Shown: piece after piece, positions 56,157 to 64,000 of the stretch
Layout: each line of letters opens with the position of its first letter
Numbering within the stretch: position 1 is the stretch's first letter
NCBI RefSeq assembly: GCF_014203735.1
Contig: NZ_JACHJQ010000012.1
Span: forward strand, 62,001-126,000
Direction: 5' to 3'
Source of the DNA: Actinophytocola algeriensis
GTDB lineage: Bacteria > Actinomycetota > Actinomycetes > Mycobacteriales > Pseudonocardiaceae
Length of the DNA stretch: 64,000 bases
Notes under the pieces: generated by a model
Database searches by the model: none
What the model saw: the letters and a program-made list of their open reading frames with translations, nothing else
Told to the model about the DNA's origin: nothing
Made by a program: the position numbers and the translations under genes

Positions 56157-58286
56157 TCACCGCACTCGTCGGGCCGCGGACGACAGCCCACCGAGGCTGA
56201 CCGTCATCACGAGCACACCGAGCACCGCGATGACCGCGGGGGTGAGAGGCGACCGCAGCGGGCCCCCGTCGGCGAGTTCGTGCTCCGGTACCGATGCTGG
56301 TGCCGGAACCCGTGCTGGTGCCGGTGTCGCGGGTTCAGGTGCCCGGGACGCGATGTCCGGCAACGGGTTTCCCGGTGCCACCGCCACGGTCGTGGTGCGG
56401 TGGACGGCGGCCACCGCACCGGTTGGCCTGCCCGGCAACGCCGGGGTGCCCGACACGACGAGCGCGACGGTCACCGGCCCGTCCACCACCAGCCGGCACG
56501 TGTAAACGGTGGCCGCCCCTGGCGCGAGGTCGGGCAGTGGCCGACCGCACTCGGCGGGTTCGCCGGTCACGACGAGGTCGGTGAGCGTGACGTCGCCGGT
56601 GTTGCGCACGCGCACGGTCAGTGTCACCACGTCGCCCGGCGCGATCGGGCCCGGCGGTACCGTCACGTCGATGTCCAGGTCGGCGCGCACGATCCGGTAC
56701 GGCACACCGGTGGTCGCGGTGACCGGGGCGCCGAGCTCGTCGAGTGCGGTGGCCGTCACGGGTGCGGTGGTCGCGGGCGTCAAGCAGTCGGTCGTGGCCG
56801 AGGAGCCCGGAATCAGGGTGGCCGCCACCTCGCCCGCGCAGCCGAGACCCGCCAGCCGCACCGAGGACAGTGCCGCGTCGCCGGAGTTGGTGACGACGAC
56901 CCGGTGGGTCACGACCTCACCGGCCAGCACGACGTCGTGCGGTGTGCCGATCCGCAACGCGAGCGCCGGCCTGATGACGCGGGTGGTCGTGGTGGCCGTC
57001 GCCGTGAGCGCACCGCCTGCCGGATCCGTCGCGGCGGCGGACGCCGTCAGCGCGCCGGTGACCGCGGGGCCGGTGCAGGCGACCTCGGCGTGCTCGCCGG
57101 GGCCCAGCGGGCCGACGTCCTTCGCGCAGGCCGGGTCGAGCCCGAACGTCACCGAGGTGCCGTGCAGCGGCACGCCGCCGGTGTTGGTGACGACCGCCCG
57201 TTGGGTGATCGCCTCGCCCGCGTGGGCGACCGGGCGGTCCACGTCGGTCACCAGCGCGATGCCGGGCAGCGGGACCGACAGTGCGAGCACGTGCAGCAGG
57301 TAGTGGTCGGGTCCTGCTGTCGCGACGACGTCGACGCTCGTCACCCCTGGTCGCACGCCGGTCAGTTCGACGGTCTTCGCGTCCACGCTCATGTTGTTGC
57401 GGTGCGCGGGAGCGCGGGCGCCGGTCGCGCCGGCCACGAAGAAGTTGTCCTGGCTGCCGGTGCCCGTCGGCTCCGGCCGCGGACTCCCGTTCACCACGAG
57501 CGCGTCGCCGCCGATGCCCTGGTCGCCTTCCAGCGCGACCACGCCGAGCCTGGGCGTCCCGCCCGCGATCCGCAGGCCGGGCGGGTGCAGCAGGACGTGC
57601 GCGGGCCCGCTGCCCACACTGGCGTGTCCGGTGTGGACGACCACGCGGTGGCGGGGTGCGCCATCGTGCGACCACACCGCGGACATCGACCAGCCGCCCG
57701 CGCAGTCGTGGCCCCGGCCGGTCCACACGCCGCCGACGGTCAGCGCGACCGGTCCCGTCGTGGCCGCGAACCGGTCGGTCACGTCCGCGTGCGCGCTGTA
57801 CCAGCGGTCCGACCTTGGTGGCGCCGCGCCCGCCGTGACCGGGGCGGACAGCGGAGCGGCGGCGCCGGCCACCGACAACACGACCGACGCGGGTGACCCC
57901 GGCGGCCAGGTCCCCGTGCGCGCGCACGGACCGGAGCCGTCGGGCAGCGTGCCTGCCCACGACAGCGTCGCGTGCACGATCCGCGCCCCGGCGGGGATGT
58001 CGAGCGCCGCCGAGGACGAGGTGACCGTGCGCGGGTCGTCGTCGGTATCCACCCACACCATCGGGTGGTCGTTGTTCAGCGCGCCGCTCCCGGTGTCCTC
58101 CGCGGCCCGGCACGCCGTCGCGGCCGCGGGACACGCCGTGACGGTGTTGCCAACGAGCACGAGGTCGCCCGGTACGTCGTCGTCGAACGCGACGGTCCAT
58201 TCCGGAGCTTCGGGTGCGGCCGGTATCGGCGGGGCGACCAGCGTGAGCAGCGCCGCCACCGCGAGCACCCCGATCGGTCTGCGCAC
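56157..58286 (-). CDS. Secreted DUF11-repeat surface protein
   Basis: A 709-residue protein. Signal peptide 1-24 (GVLAVAALLTLVAPPIPA). Residues 25-350 form an adhesin-like beta domain (DDVPGDLVLVGNTVTACPAA, ATLSWAGTLPDGSGP, NNMSVDAKTVEL). Three DUF11/CARDB-type beta-sandwich repeats follow, each with a VTNTG / VTNSGD / VRNTGD motif and a Cys pair (about 370-640). A Pro/Ala-rich linker (PEPATPAPARVPAPASV) leads to a C-terminal membrane helix and basic tail (SSAARRVR), without a clear LPxTG. GTG 58286 is the start. Probably anchored at the cell surface. Confidence 0.8.
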   Translation of the reverse strand: MRRPIGVLAVAALLTLVAPPIPAAPEAPEWTVAFDDDVPGDLVLVGNTVTACPAAATACRAAEDTGSGALNNDHPMVWVDTDDDPRTVTSSSAALDIPAGARIVHATLSWAGTLPDGSGPCARTGTWPPGSPASVVLSVAGAAAPLSAPVTAGAAPPRSDRWYSAHADVTDRFAATTGPVALTVGGVWTGRGHDCAGGWSMSAVWSHDGAPRHRVVVHTGHASVGSGPAHVLLHPPGLRIAGGTPRLGVVALEGDQGIGGDALVVNGSPRPEPTGTGSQDNFFVAGATGARAPAHRNNMSVDAKTVELTGVRPGVTSVDVVATAGPDHYLLHVLALSVPLPGIALVTDVDRPVAHAGEAITQRAVVTNTGGVPLHGTSVTFGLDPACAKDVGPLGPGEHAEVACTGPAVTGALTASAAATDPAGGALTATATTTTRVIRPALALRIGTPHDVVLAGEVVTHRVVVTNSGDAALSSVRLAGLGCAGEVAATLIPGSSATTDCLTPATTAPVTATALDELGAPVTATTGVPYRIVRADLDIDVTVPPGPIAPGDVVTLTVRVRNTGDVTLTDLVVTGEPAECGRPLPDLAPGAATVYTCRLVVDGPVTVALVVSGTPALPGRPTGAVAAVHRTTTVAVAPGNPLPDIASRAPEPATPAPARVPAPASVPEHELADGGPLRSPLTPAVIAVLGVLVMTVSLGGLSSAARRVR

Positions 58287-58449
58287 GGAACCTTATCCTT
58301 TCGTCGTAAGGACTTCGTACCCTCTCCGGAGCGGACTTCGCGGCACGGTCACCCGATGGAGTCAACTCGTCATCGGCCGCCTTGATGTGGCGACGAGGTG
58401 CACTAGCGTCGTTCGTGAACCGGCAGACCCGCTGACCCGAATGTGAACC

Positions 58450-59220
58450 GTGGCCTTCGACATCGCCGTCTTCTTCGTCCTCCCGCTCCTCCTCGTCATC
58501 GTGGTGACCGTCCTGGCCGGACGGCGCGCGCGGGCGCGGAGCGAGGAGTACGACAGCGACTCCGTCTCGTTCGTCGGCGGCGTCCTCTGCGCGATGTTCA
58601 CCGTCGTGCTGGCGTTCTTCGTCGTGTTCGCGTGGCAGAACGGCGCGGACCTCGACAGCCACGCGACCGCCGAGTCCGATGCCGTGCTCGACACCTACTG
58701 GCAGATGGCGGTCGTCCCGCAGCCGGACGCCGACGCCGTCCGGACCCTGCTGAGCCAGTACGCGAGGCAGGTCGCCGACCGCGAATGGCCCGCGCTCACC
58801 GACGGACGCGACGAGCCTGAGGTCGCCGACACGATCGTCGCGCTGCGCGCCGCGGTGACCGCCCTGCCGATCGACGCGGAAGTCGTCGCGGAAGCACGGA
58901 AACAGGCGCTGCAGAACCTGCGCACGATCGACGAGCACCACCGGGCCCGCGTGGCCATGGCGACCTCCACCGACGCGTTCACGATCGCGCTGCTGGTCGG
59001 CACCGCTTTCGGCGCCGTGCTGATGATCGCCTTCCCACTGATCTTCGGGTTGAGCAGGCGCCCGGCCAACCTCGTCCTGATGGTGCTGCTGACCGTGACG
59101 CTCAGCGCCACGATGTACGTCTCGTGGCAGCTGATGCACCCCCTGGAGGGCTTCTTCGGCGCGACACCGGACGTCTTCCGCGCGGCACTGGACGAGATGA
59201 CGGCGCAGTCGGGCACCTGA
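58450..59220 (+). CDS. DUF4239 (bestrophin-like) membrane protein
   Basis: A 256-residue membrane protein with two N-terminal helices (IAVFFVLPLLLVIVVTVLAG; GGVLCAMFTVVLAFFVVFAW), a soluble middle of about 100 residues, and two C-terminal helices (ALLVGTAFGAVLMIAFPLIF; LVLMVLLTVTLSATMYV). This layout is the DUF4239 family, distantly related to bestrophin channels. GTG 58450 starts just before the first helix. Channel activity is unproven. It stands alone, ended by a hairpin. Confidence 0.8.
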   Translation: MAFDIAVFFVLPLLLVIVVTVLAGRRARARSEEYDSDSVSFVGGVLCAMFTVVLAFFVVFAWQNGADLDSHATAESDAVLDTYWQMAVVPQPDADAVRTLLSQYARQVADREWPALTDGRDEPEVADTIVALRAAVTALPIDAEVVAEARKQALQNLRTIDEHHRARVAMATSTDAFTIALLVGTAFGAVLMIAFPLIFGLSRRPANLVLMVLLTVTLSATMYVSWQLMHPLEGFFGATPDVFRAALDEMTAQSGT

Positions 59221-59228
59221 CCGCACGA

Positions 59229-59249
59229 CGGGATGGCGAGACCATCCCG
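59229..59249 (+). terminator. Terminator after the DUF4239 gene
   Basis: CGGGATGG / CCATCCCG with a 5-base loop, 8 bases after the stop. Confidence 0.6.
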
Positions 59250-59396
59250 GCAAGGCGTGTCCGCGCCGGTCACCGCCACCTGGACGGTCTTGGCGCCGCA
59301 TGACACGACCGCGTTTGAGGCGCCCGTTCCGTGTAACCCGAAGTGTGTCCAAGCCCCCAGTGGCCCACGCACATCCGGTTACCGGAGGTACAGCAC

Positions 59397-60362
59397 ATGA
59401 CCACCACTCTCCCTCAGCCCGCGGCGGACAGACGTGACGGACCGGAGCCGATGCTCGCCGGCGAGAAGTCCGACGGGCAGCTGGCGCTGGTGAAGCTGTT
59501 CGCGATCGTGCCGCTCCTCGCCCTGGTCGCGGCCGTGCCGTTCGCCTGGGGATGGGGCCTTGGCTGGGTGGATGTCGGCCTCGCCCTGTTCTTCTACACG
59601 TTCACCTGCCTCGGCGTGACCGTCGGCTTCCACCGGTACTTCACGCACGGCTCGTTCAAGGCCAAGAGGGGTTTGCGGGTGGCGCTGGCCGTCGTGGGCA
59701 GCATGGCGATGCAGGGACCGGTCGTGGGCTGGGTCGCCGACCACCGCCGCCACCACGCCTACGCCGACAAGGAGGGCGACCCGCACTCGCCGTGGTTGTT
59801 CGGCACCGGCCCGGTCGCGCTCGCGAAGGGTTTCTGGCACGCGCACATGGGCTGGATGTTCGAACGCGAGCAGACCAACGCCGTCCGTTTCGCGCCCGAC
59901 CTGCTCGCCGACCGCGACATCCGGCGGGTCGACCGGCTCTTCCCGGTGCTCACCGTCGCCACCCTCGTCGTGCCCGCCGTGCTGGGCGGACTGATCACGA
60001 TGTCCTGGTGGGGTGCGGTCACCGCGTTCTTCTGGGCCAGCCTGGTCCGGGTTGCGCTGCTGCACCACGTCACCTGGTCGGTCAACTCCATCTGCCACAT
60101 GATCGGTGACCGGCCCTACGAGGCACGCGACAAGTCGGCCAACTTCTGGCCGCTGGCCATCGCCTCCATGGGCGAGTCCTGGCACAACTCCCACCACGCC
60201 GACCCGACCTGCGCCCGGCACGGCGTGCGGCGCGGCCAGCTCGACATCTCGGCACGGCTGATCTGGGTGTTCGAGAAGCTCGGCTGGGTCTACCGGGTCC
60301 GCTGGCCCAAACCCGAACGCCTCGCGGCCAAGCTCAAGGCGCCGGCACGCGACCACGCCTGA
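59397..60362 (+). CDS. Acyl-CoA delta-9 desaturase
   Basis: A 321-residue membrane di-iron desaturase with the three His boxes HRYFTH (79-84), HRRHH (116-120) and HNSHH (near 257), and hydrophobic helices before and between them (LFAIVPLLALVAAVPFAW; VPAVLGGLITMSWWGAVTAF). It is the stearoyl-CoA-type desaturase of actinobacteria, introducing a cis double bond into fatty acyl-CoA to adjust membrane fluidity. ATG 59397 has GGAGG 8 bases upstream. It is monocistronic and converges with the SWIM gene. Confidence 0.9.
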   Translation: MTTTLPQPAADRRDGPEPMLAGEKSDGQLALVKLFAIVPLLALVAAVPFAWGWGLGWVDVGLALFFYTFTCLGVTVGFHRYFTHGSFKAKRGLRVALAVVGSMAMQGPVVGWVADHRRHHAYADKEGDPHSPWLFGTGPVALAKGFWHAHMGWMFEREQTNAVRFAPDLLADRDIRRVDRLFPVLTVATLVVPAVLGGLITMSWWGAVTAFFWASLVRVALLHHVTWSVNSICHMIGDRPYEARDKSANFWPLAIASMGESWHNSHHADPTCARHGVRRGQLDISARLIWVFEKLGWVYRVRWPKPERLAAKLKAPARDHA

Positions 60363-60394
60363 CGGCCTGGGCTCCGTCCCGGCCCCGCGGCGCG

Positions 60395-62311
60395 TCAGTG
60401 CAGTTCGCCGGCGGTGAGGAGGCGGGTCTCGGCGCGTAGCCACGTGACTGGGTCGGCCGGGTTCGTGGACCAGGCGTCGACGGCCTCGGCACAGCGGGTC
60501 AGCCCGGTGCGCCTCAGTGCGTCGGCGATCGGGGTGGCCCGGGTGGCGATGGTGGGTGGCAGGCGGGTGAGGCCGCGGTGGGCCGCTTCGGCGAGGAGTG
60601 CCATGGCGTTCTCGATCGCGGCGGCCAGCGGGTCGGGATTCGCTTGGCCGGTGGGAGGTGGGACCGCGCCGGTCGGGGTGGCGAGGTCGGGTACGACCAC
60701 CCCGTCGGCGGTGTGCACGGCATACGGCTCGATGACCAGGCCGCCGTGTGCCCGGCGGATCGCGCCACTCACCTCGACCGGGTCGCGGGCCAGCGCGTCC
60801 GCCAGCGCGTCGAGGGCGCCGGGTGCGGCCGCTCGGTGGGTCAGGCTGACCGTCGCGGCGGCGCCGTCGGAGTCCGCCACGACGGCATCGAGTCGTTGCG
60901 CGCCCGCGTCGTAGCGGACCTGGCGCACCTCCGTCACCGGCATGACGCGGACCAGTTCGGCCGCGACCCTCGGTCGCACCACCCTCGGCGGCAGGCCGGT
61001 CAACTGTGCCAGTGCCTCGGTCACCGAGGGCCGCAGCGCACGCGGCAGCTCTGTCCACGACCCGCCCAGCGGGCTGATGGTCGTGCGGGCCAGTCTGCCC
61101 GCACCGAACCGCACCACCCGGCCCGCGCTGCGCACCGCCGCCTCGCTGACCACGTTGCCCGCGGCGAGCGACTCGAGTGTCGTGCCCGCGATCCTGCGGG
61201 ACGCGATCGCGCCCGTGCGCCCTGCCCAGCGGTGCCGCACGGCCAGCACCGTCTCGGTGCCGGGGTGGGCGAGGAACACCTCGGCGGTGTCCGCGTCCTC
61301 GGTGTCGTCCTCGCCGGTGGCGCGACCGACACGGCAGCCCAGCGCCACCAGGCGCACCTGCCGCAGCGGCGTCTCCGCCGGCTCGTCGGTGCCCAGCACC
61401 CGCGACGGCGCCCGCCCGGCCGCGTGGTGGCGGGCGTGCAGTTCCGCGATCAGCTCGGCGACCCGCACCGGGTCGTGCTGGGCGGACCGCGTGCCGTAGG
61501 CCGTGAGCTGTTCGACCAGTTCCGCGAGCGCCGCGGCCGGCCAGCGCAGGTTCGCGCGCTCGCACGCCGCGTGTTCCCTGCGCAGAGCCGCGACCAGGAC
61601 CTCGTCGGCGGACACGACGCCGGTGCGCAGCAGCTCACCGGCCGTCGCCGCCACCCCCGCCATCGCCGCCGGGACCGGCTGCCGATCCGCCTGTCCGGTG
61701 AGGTCGACGGTCACGTCGTGGTCGTCCGGCTCGTGCGCGTCGGCGTGGCGGCACGCCCACACGGCGACGACGACCAGCGCGTCCCGGGACTCCGCGCGGG
61801 CGTCGCAGTCGACGAAACCCAGCTCGCCGGGCACCAGGAAGCGCACCGTTGCCGACGGCGTCTCCACGGTCATGGCCTGCCTGCGCACCCGGGCGGTGAG
61901 CCCACCACCCACCATGCGCCGGGCCGCTGTCATGGTGCGGGTACCGAACCGGTCGGTCAGTTCCTCGTCGGTCACCGACCCCGGCCAGCCCGCCGGGACC
62001 GCGGCGTCCGGAGTGCCCGGAGTGCCCGCGGTGTCCGGAATGGACGCGTGGTCGCGCTGGTAGGCGAGCACGGCACCGATGCGGTGCCTGCAGATCCCGG
62101 GCGCGCCGCACGTGCAGTCCGCCGTGTCCAGGCCGTGGCCGGGTGGCAGCGTCACCTTCGCGCCGTCGGCGAAACTCGCCTCGACCGTGCCGTCGCCGGC
62201 CGACGTCACCGGTGGGACGCCGTCGAGGTCGCGGGTGGCGCGTTTGACCAGGCCGCGGTTCGCGAGGCCCGCGAGGGCGTCGGTCGTGAGCGCGAGCAGG
62301 TCGGTCCTCAC
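60395..62311 (-). CDS. SWIM zinc-finger protein of the MoxR/VWA module
   Basis: A 638-residue protein. The SWIM finger CxCx(n)CxH reads CTCGAPGICRHRIGAVLAYQ (about 73-92). The rest is a long alpha-rich region without catalytic motifs (GSWTELPRALRPSVTEALAQ near 435). The start is GTG 62311, in a GTGA overlap with the VWA gene. SWIM proteins of this length, together with VWA and DUF5682 proteins and a MoxR ATPase, form a conserved bacterial module thought to act as a chaperone or conflict system. It is the last gene of the leftward unit. Confidence 0.8.
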   Translation of the reverse strand: MRTDLLALTTDALAGLANRGLVKRATRDLDGVPPVTSAGDGTVEASFADGAKVTLPPGHGLDTADCTCGAPGICRHRIGAVLAYQRDHASIPDTAGTPGTPDAAVPAGWPGSVTDEELTDRFGTRTMTAARRMVGGGLTARVRRQAMTVETPSATVRFLVPGELGFVDCDARAESRDALVVVAVWACRHADAHEPDDHDVTVDLTGQADRQPVPAAMAGVAATAGELLRTGVVSADEVLVAALRREHAACERANLRWPAAALAELVEQLTAYGTRSAQHDPVRVAELIAELHARHHAAGRAPSRVLGTDEPAETPLRQVRLVALGCRVGRATGEDDTEDADTAEVFLAHPGTETVLAVRHRWAGRTGAIASRRIAGTTLESLAAGNVVSEAAVRSAGRVVRFGAGRLARTTISPLGGSWTELPRALRPSVTEALAQLTGLPPRVVRPRVAAELVRVMPVTEVRQVRYDAGAQRLDAVVADSDGAAATVSLTHRAAAPGALDALADALARDPVEVSGAIRRAHGGLVIEPYAVHTADGVVVPDLATPTGAVPPPTGQANPDPLAAAIENAMALLAEAAHRGLTRLPPTIATRATPIADALRRTGLTRCAEAVDAWSTNPADPVTWLRAETRLLTAGELH

Positions 62312-63441
62312 CGGCCGATCCTCTCCGCCACGAACTCGGCCAGGTGGCCCGGCGTCATCGCGCCGACGTGGGCGCCGACGTCGGCGAGCCGTTGCCCGAG
62401 AACGCGGTCGTAGTCGGGGTTCGCGGTGTCGTCCAGTGCGGCGAGGCACAGCACGTGGGTGCCCTGCCCGACCAGCCCGGCCACGGTGCGCACCAGCGCG
62501 CCGTCGTCCCCGCCCTCGTAGAAGTCGGACACGATGGCGACGATCGCCCGCCTCGGCGCGTCCACGAGGTCCGCGCCGTAGCGGACTGCCCGCGCGATGT
62601 CGGTGCCGCCGCCGAGCTGCACCTTCATCAGCAGCTCCACCGGGTCGGTCACGTCTGAGGTCAGGTCGACGACGTTCGTGTCGAACGCGACGAGGTGGGT
62701 GCGCAACCCCGGCACGCCCCACAGGCAGGCCGCGGTCACCGCCGAGTGGATCACCGAGTCCACCATCGAGCCCGACTGGTCGACCAGCAGCACCAGCTGC
62801 CACGGCTGGGTGTGCCGCCGCCCGCGCGAGGTGAACCGCGGCCGCTCGATCAGCAACCGTTTCTGTTCCGGCTGGTAGTGCGCGAGGTTGGCGCGCACGG
62901 TGCCGCGGAAGTCGAAGTCGCGTGCCTGCCGGAAGTTGCTCGGCGTGCGCAGCCGCGTGCCGGTCAGCCCGCGCCGCACCTCGGTCGCCAGGCGGGCCAT
63001 CAGCTCCCGCACGACCTCGGCGACGATCCGGCGCGCGAGCGCCAGCACGTCGGGGTTCATCAGGTGCTTGGTGCGCAGCACCGCCCGCAGCAGGGCGGGG
63101 TTCGGTTCGACCCGCGCCAGCACGTCCGGGTCGGTGACGATCTCGTGGATGTCGTAGCGCTCGACCGCGTCCCGTTCCAGCCGTTCGACGGTTTCCGTGG
63201 GGAACAGGCGGTGCACGTCGTCGAGCCAGTCGACCGGCGTGACGGACGAGTCCTCGCTGCCACCTGCGCGCACCCCGCGGCCGGCCAGTTCGGGATCGCG
63301 GCCGTACAGCCAGGACAGGGCCGCGTCCATGTCCGCCGCGTCGCCGTCGAGCCCGGTCATGCCCGCCGCGGGTGCGCCGAGCACCAGCCGCCAGCGCTCC
63401 AGGTCCGTCATGGGTGCGCTGTCCCCGGTTCCACTGTTCAC
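62308..63441 (-). CDS. VWA-domain protein of the MoxR/SWIM module
   Basis: A 377-residue protein. The first 200 residues are alpha-helical (VDWLDDVHRLFPTETVERLE). The VWA domain begins near 215 with an intact MIDAS, LLVDQSGSMVDSV, followed by the Thr/Asp sites GGGTDIARAV and VSDFYEGG. A CoxE/YehP-like protein that binds a partner through the metal site. The start overlaps the stop of the DUF5682 gene (63438-63441), and the end overlaps SWIM, so all three are one operon. Confidence 0.85.
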   Translation of the reverse strand: MNSGTGDSAPMTDLERWRLVLGAPAAGMTGLDGDAADMDAALSWLYGRDPELAGRGVRAGGSEDSSVTPVDWLDDVHRLFPTETVERLERDAVERYDIHEIVTDPDVLARVEPNPALLRAVLRTKHLMNPDVLALARRIVAEVVRELMARLATEVRRGLTGTRLRTPSNFRQARDFDFRGTVRANLAHYQPEQKRLLIERPRFTSRGRRHTQPWQLVLLVDQSGSMVDSVIHSAVTAACLWGVPGLRTHLVAFDTNVVDLTSDVTDPVELLMKVQLGGGTDIARAVRYGADLVDAPRRAIVAIVSDFYEGGDDGALVRTVAGLVGQGTHVLCLAALDDTANPDYDRVLGQRLADVGAHVGAMTPGHLAEFVAERIGR

Positions 63442-64000
63442 AGGTCCGCCAACCCCGCCCGCGTGAGCATCTCGTCGATCGCCTCCTCGATGGCCGCGCC
63501 GCCGGCCACCAGCACCGGGTCGGTCCGCACCCGCAGCAGTGCGCGCCCGGACCCCTCGCCGCCGCGGCGTGCCACCAGCGCGGTCGCGAACCGCTCCCGT
63601 TCGGCGGGCGGGAAGAACTCGAACGCCTGCCGCAGCGCGGGCAGCGCCACCAGGAAGTCGTGCGCGGACAACGCGCTGACCAGCTCGTCGAGCACCGACG
63701 TGAGGCCGTCGTCGGCCAGCACCTCTTCGCGGGCCACCGCGAACAGCCCGGCGAGCCAGTCACCGAGCACCGATGGCGACCGTGGCACGGCGTCGGCTGC
63801 GGCCACCGGCTCGCCGAGCGCCCAGCACAGGCCGAGCCCGGCGCCACGCAGGTCCGGTGGCACGTCCTGGTTCGCGAACAGCCGGCCGCCGACACCGACA
63901 GCCGTCGCCCTGTCGAGGTCGAGCGCGGCACCACCGTCGCGGACCGCGTCGCGGACCGCGGCGAGCGCACGCAGCCGCGCCGGTTCTGCGGGGACGTCAC
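63438..64000 (-). CDS. DUF5682-family protein, C-terminal part (runs off the window)
   Basis: The last 187 codons are visible; the 5' end lies beyond base 64000. The visible end (ATAVGVGGRLFANQD, GLGLCWALGEP, LPALRQAFEFFPPAERERFA, EMLTRAGLADL) is the typical alpha-helical C-terminus of DUF5682 proteins that precede VWA and SWIM genes. An adjoining MoxR-type AAA gene is expected outside the window. The stop overlaps the VWA start (GTGA or ATGA form). Confidence 0.7.
   Translation of the reverse strand, partial: DVPAEPARLRALAAVRDAVRDGGAALDLDRATAVGVGGRLFANQDVPPDLRGAGLGLCWALGEPVAAADAVPRSPSVLGDWLAGLFAVAREEVLADDGLTSVLDELVSALSAHDFLVALPALRQAFEFFPPAERERFATALVARRGGEGSGRALLRVRTDPVLVAGGAAIEEAIDEMLTRAGLADL

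Overview
The window is 64 kb of very GC-rich DNA with short or overlapping gene junctions (ATGA, GTGA), frequent GTG starts and terminator hairpins without U-tracts. Together with CUT1-type sugar transporters that lack a local ATPase, LAL and SARP-type regulators, DUF5682/VWA/SWIM genes and glycopeptide-type Hmo/HpgT enzymes, this points to a filamentous actinomycete, probably of the Pseudonocardiaceae. That assignment is inference. No rRNA, tRNA, CRISPR array, transposase or integrase was recognised.

Region 1 (1-11.4 kb): the end of an SGNH hydrolase, then an unusual biosynthesis-like group. It holds an alpha/beta hydrolase, an FMN alpha-hydroxyacid oxidase and an HpgT-like aminotransferase (the last two steps of hydroxyphenylglycine formation, without HmaS). 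It also holds a 51-residue peptide gene with five FGG(S/G)E repeats and its own promoter, a KASIII-like enzyme, a hotdog thioesterase, an MFS exporter, an acyl-AMP ligase, a second shortened KASIII-like protein, an SDR and an HxlR regulator. This is the best candidate here for an undescribed system.

Region 2 (11.4-20.9 kb): a beta-glucan utilisation locus. GH3, GH16 and a lipoprotein binding protein face a LacI regulator, an FAD oxidoreductase and two LplB/YtcP-type permeases. A consensus-like promoter is followed by a 20-bp perfect LacI-type palindrome in the divergent gap.

Region 3 (21-34.3 kb): a tightly packed catabolic operon with a DUF35 Zn-ribbon/OB protein, a thiolase, two acyl-CoA ligases, an enoyl-CoA hydratase, a MaoC hydratase, a CitE-type lyase, MmgE/PrpD, GntR and GlcG. 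A four-gene SsuABC-like importer and a VOC protein follow. The MaoC-CitE pair suggests itaconate/mesaconate/citramalate-type chemistry.

Region 4 (34.3-47.1 kb): a YwqJ-like deaminase with an acidic partner, a SARP/berberine-oxidase chimera, two secreted sugar-related proteins with duplicated ricin-type domains, an acetyltransferase remnant, a LAL regulator coupled to a metallo-hydrolase, and a secreted serine hydrolase ended by a 29-bp hairpin.

Region 5 (47.3-64 kb): GntR-ACC deaminase, a ddl-murF pair facing an aspartate/glutamate racemase, a signalling ATPase, a patch of gene decay (a truncated sugar-nucleotide dehydrogenase fused to a ligase tail, and a secreted protein frameshifted just after its start), a DUF11 surface protein, a DUF4239 membrane protein, an acyl-CoA desaturase, and the SWIM-VWA-DUF5682 module that runs off the right edge.
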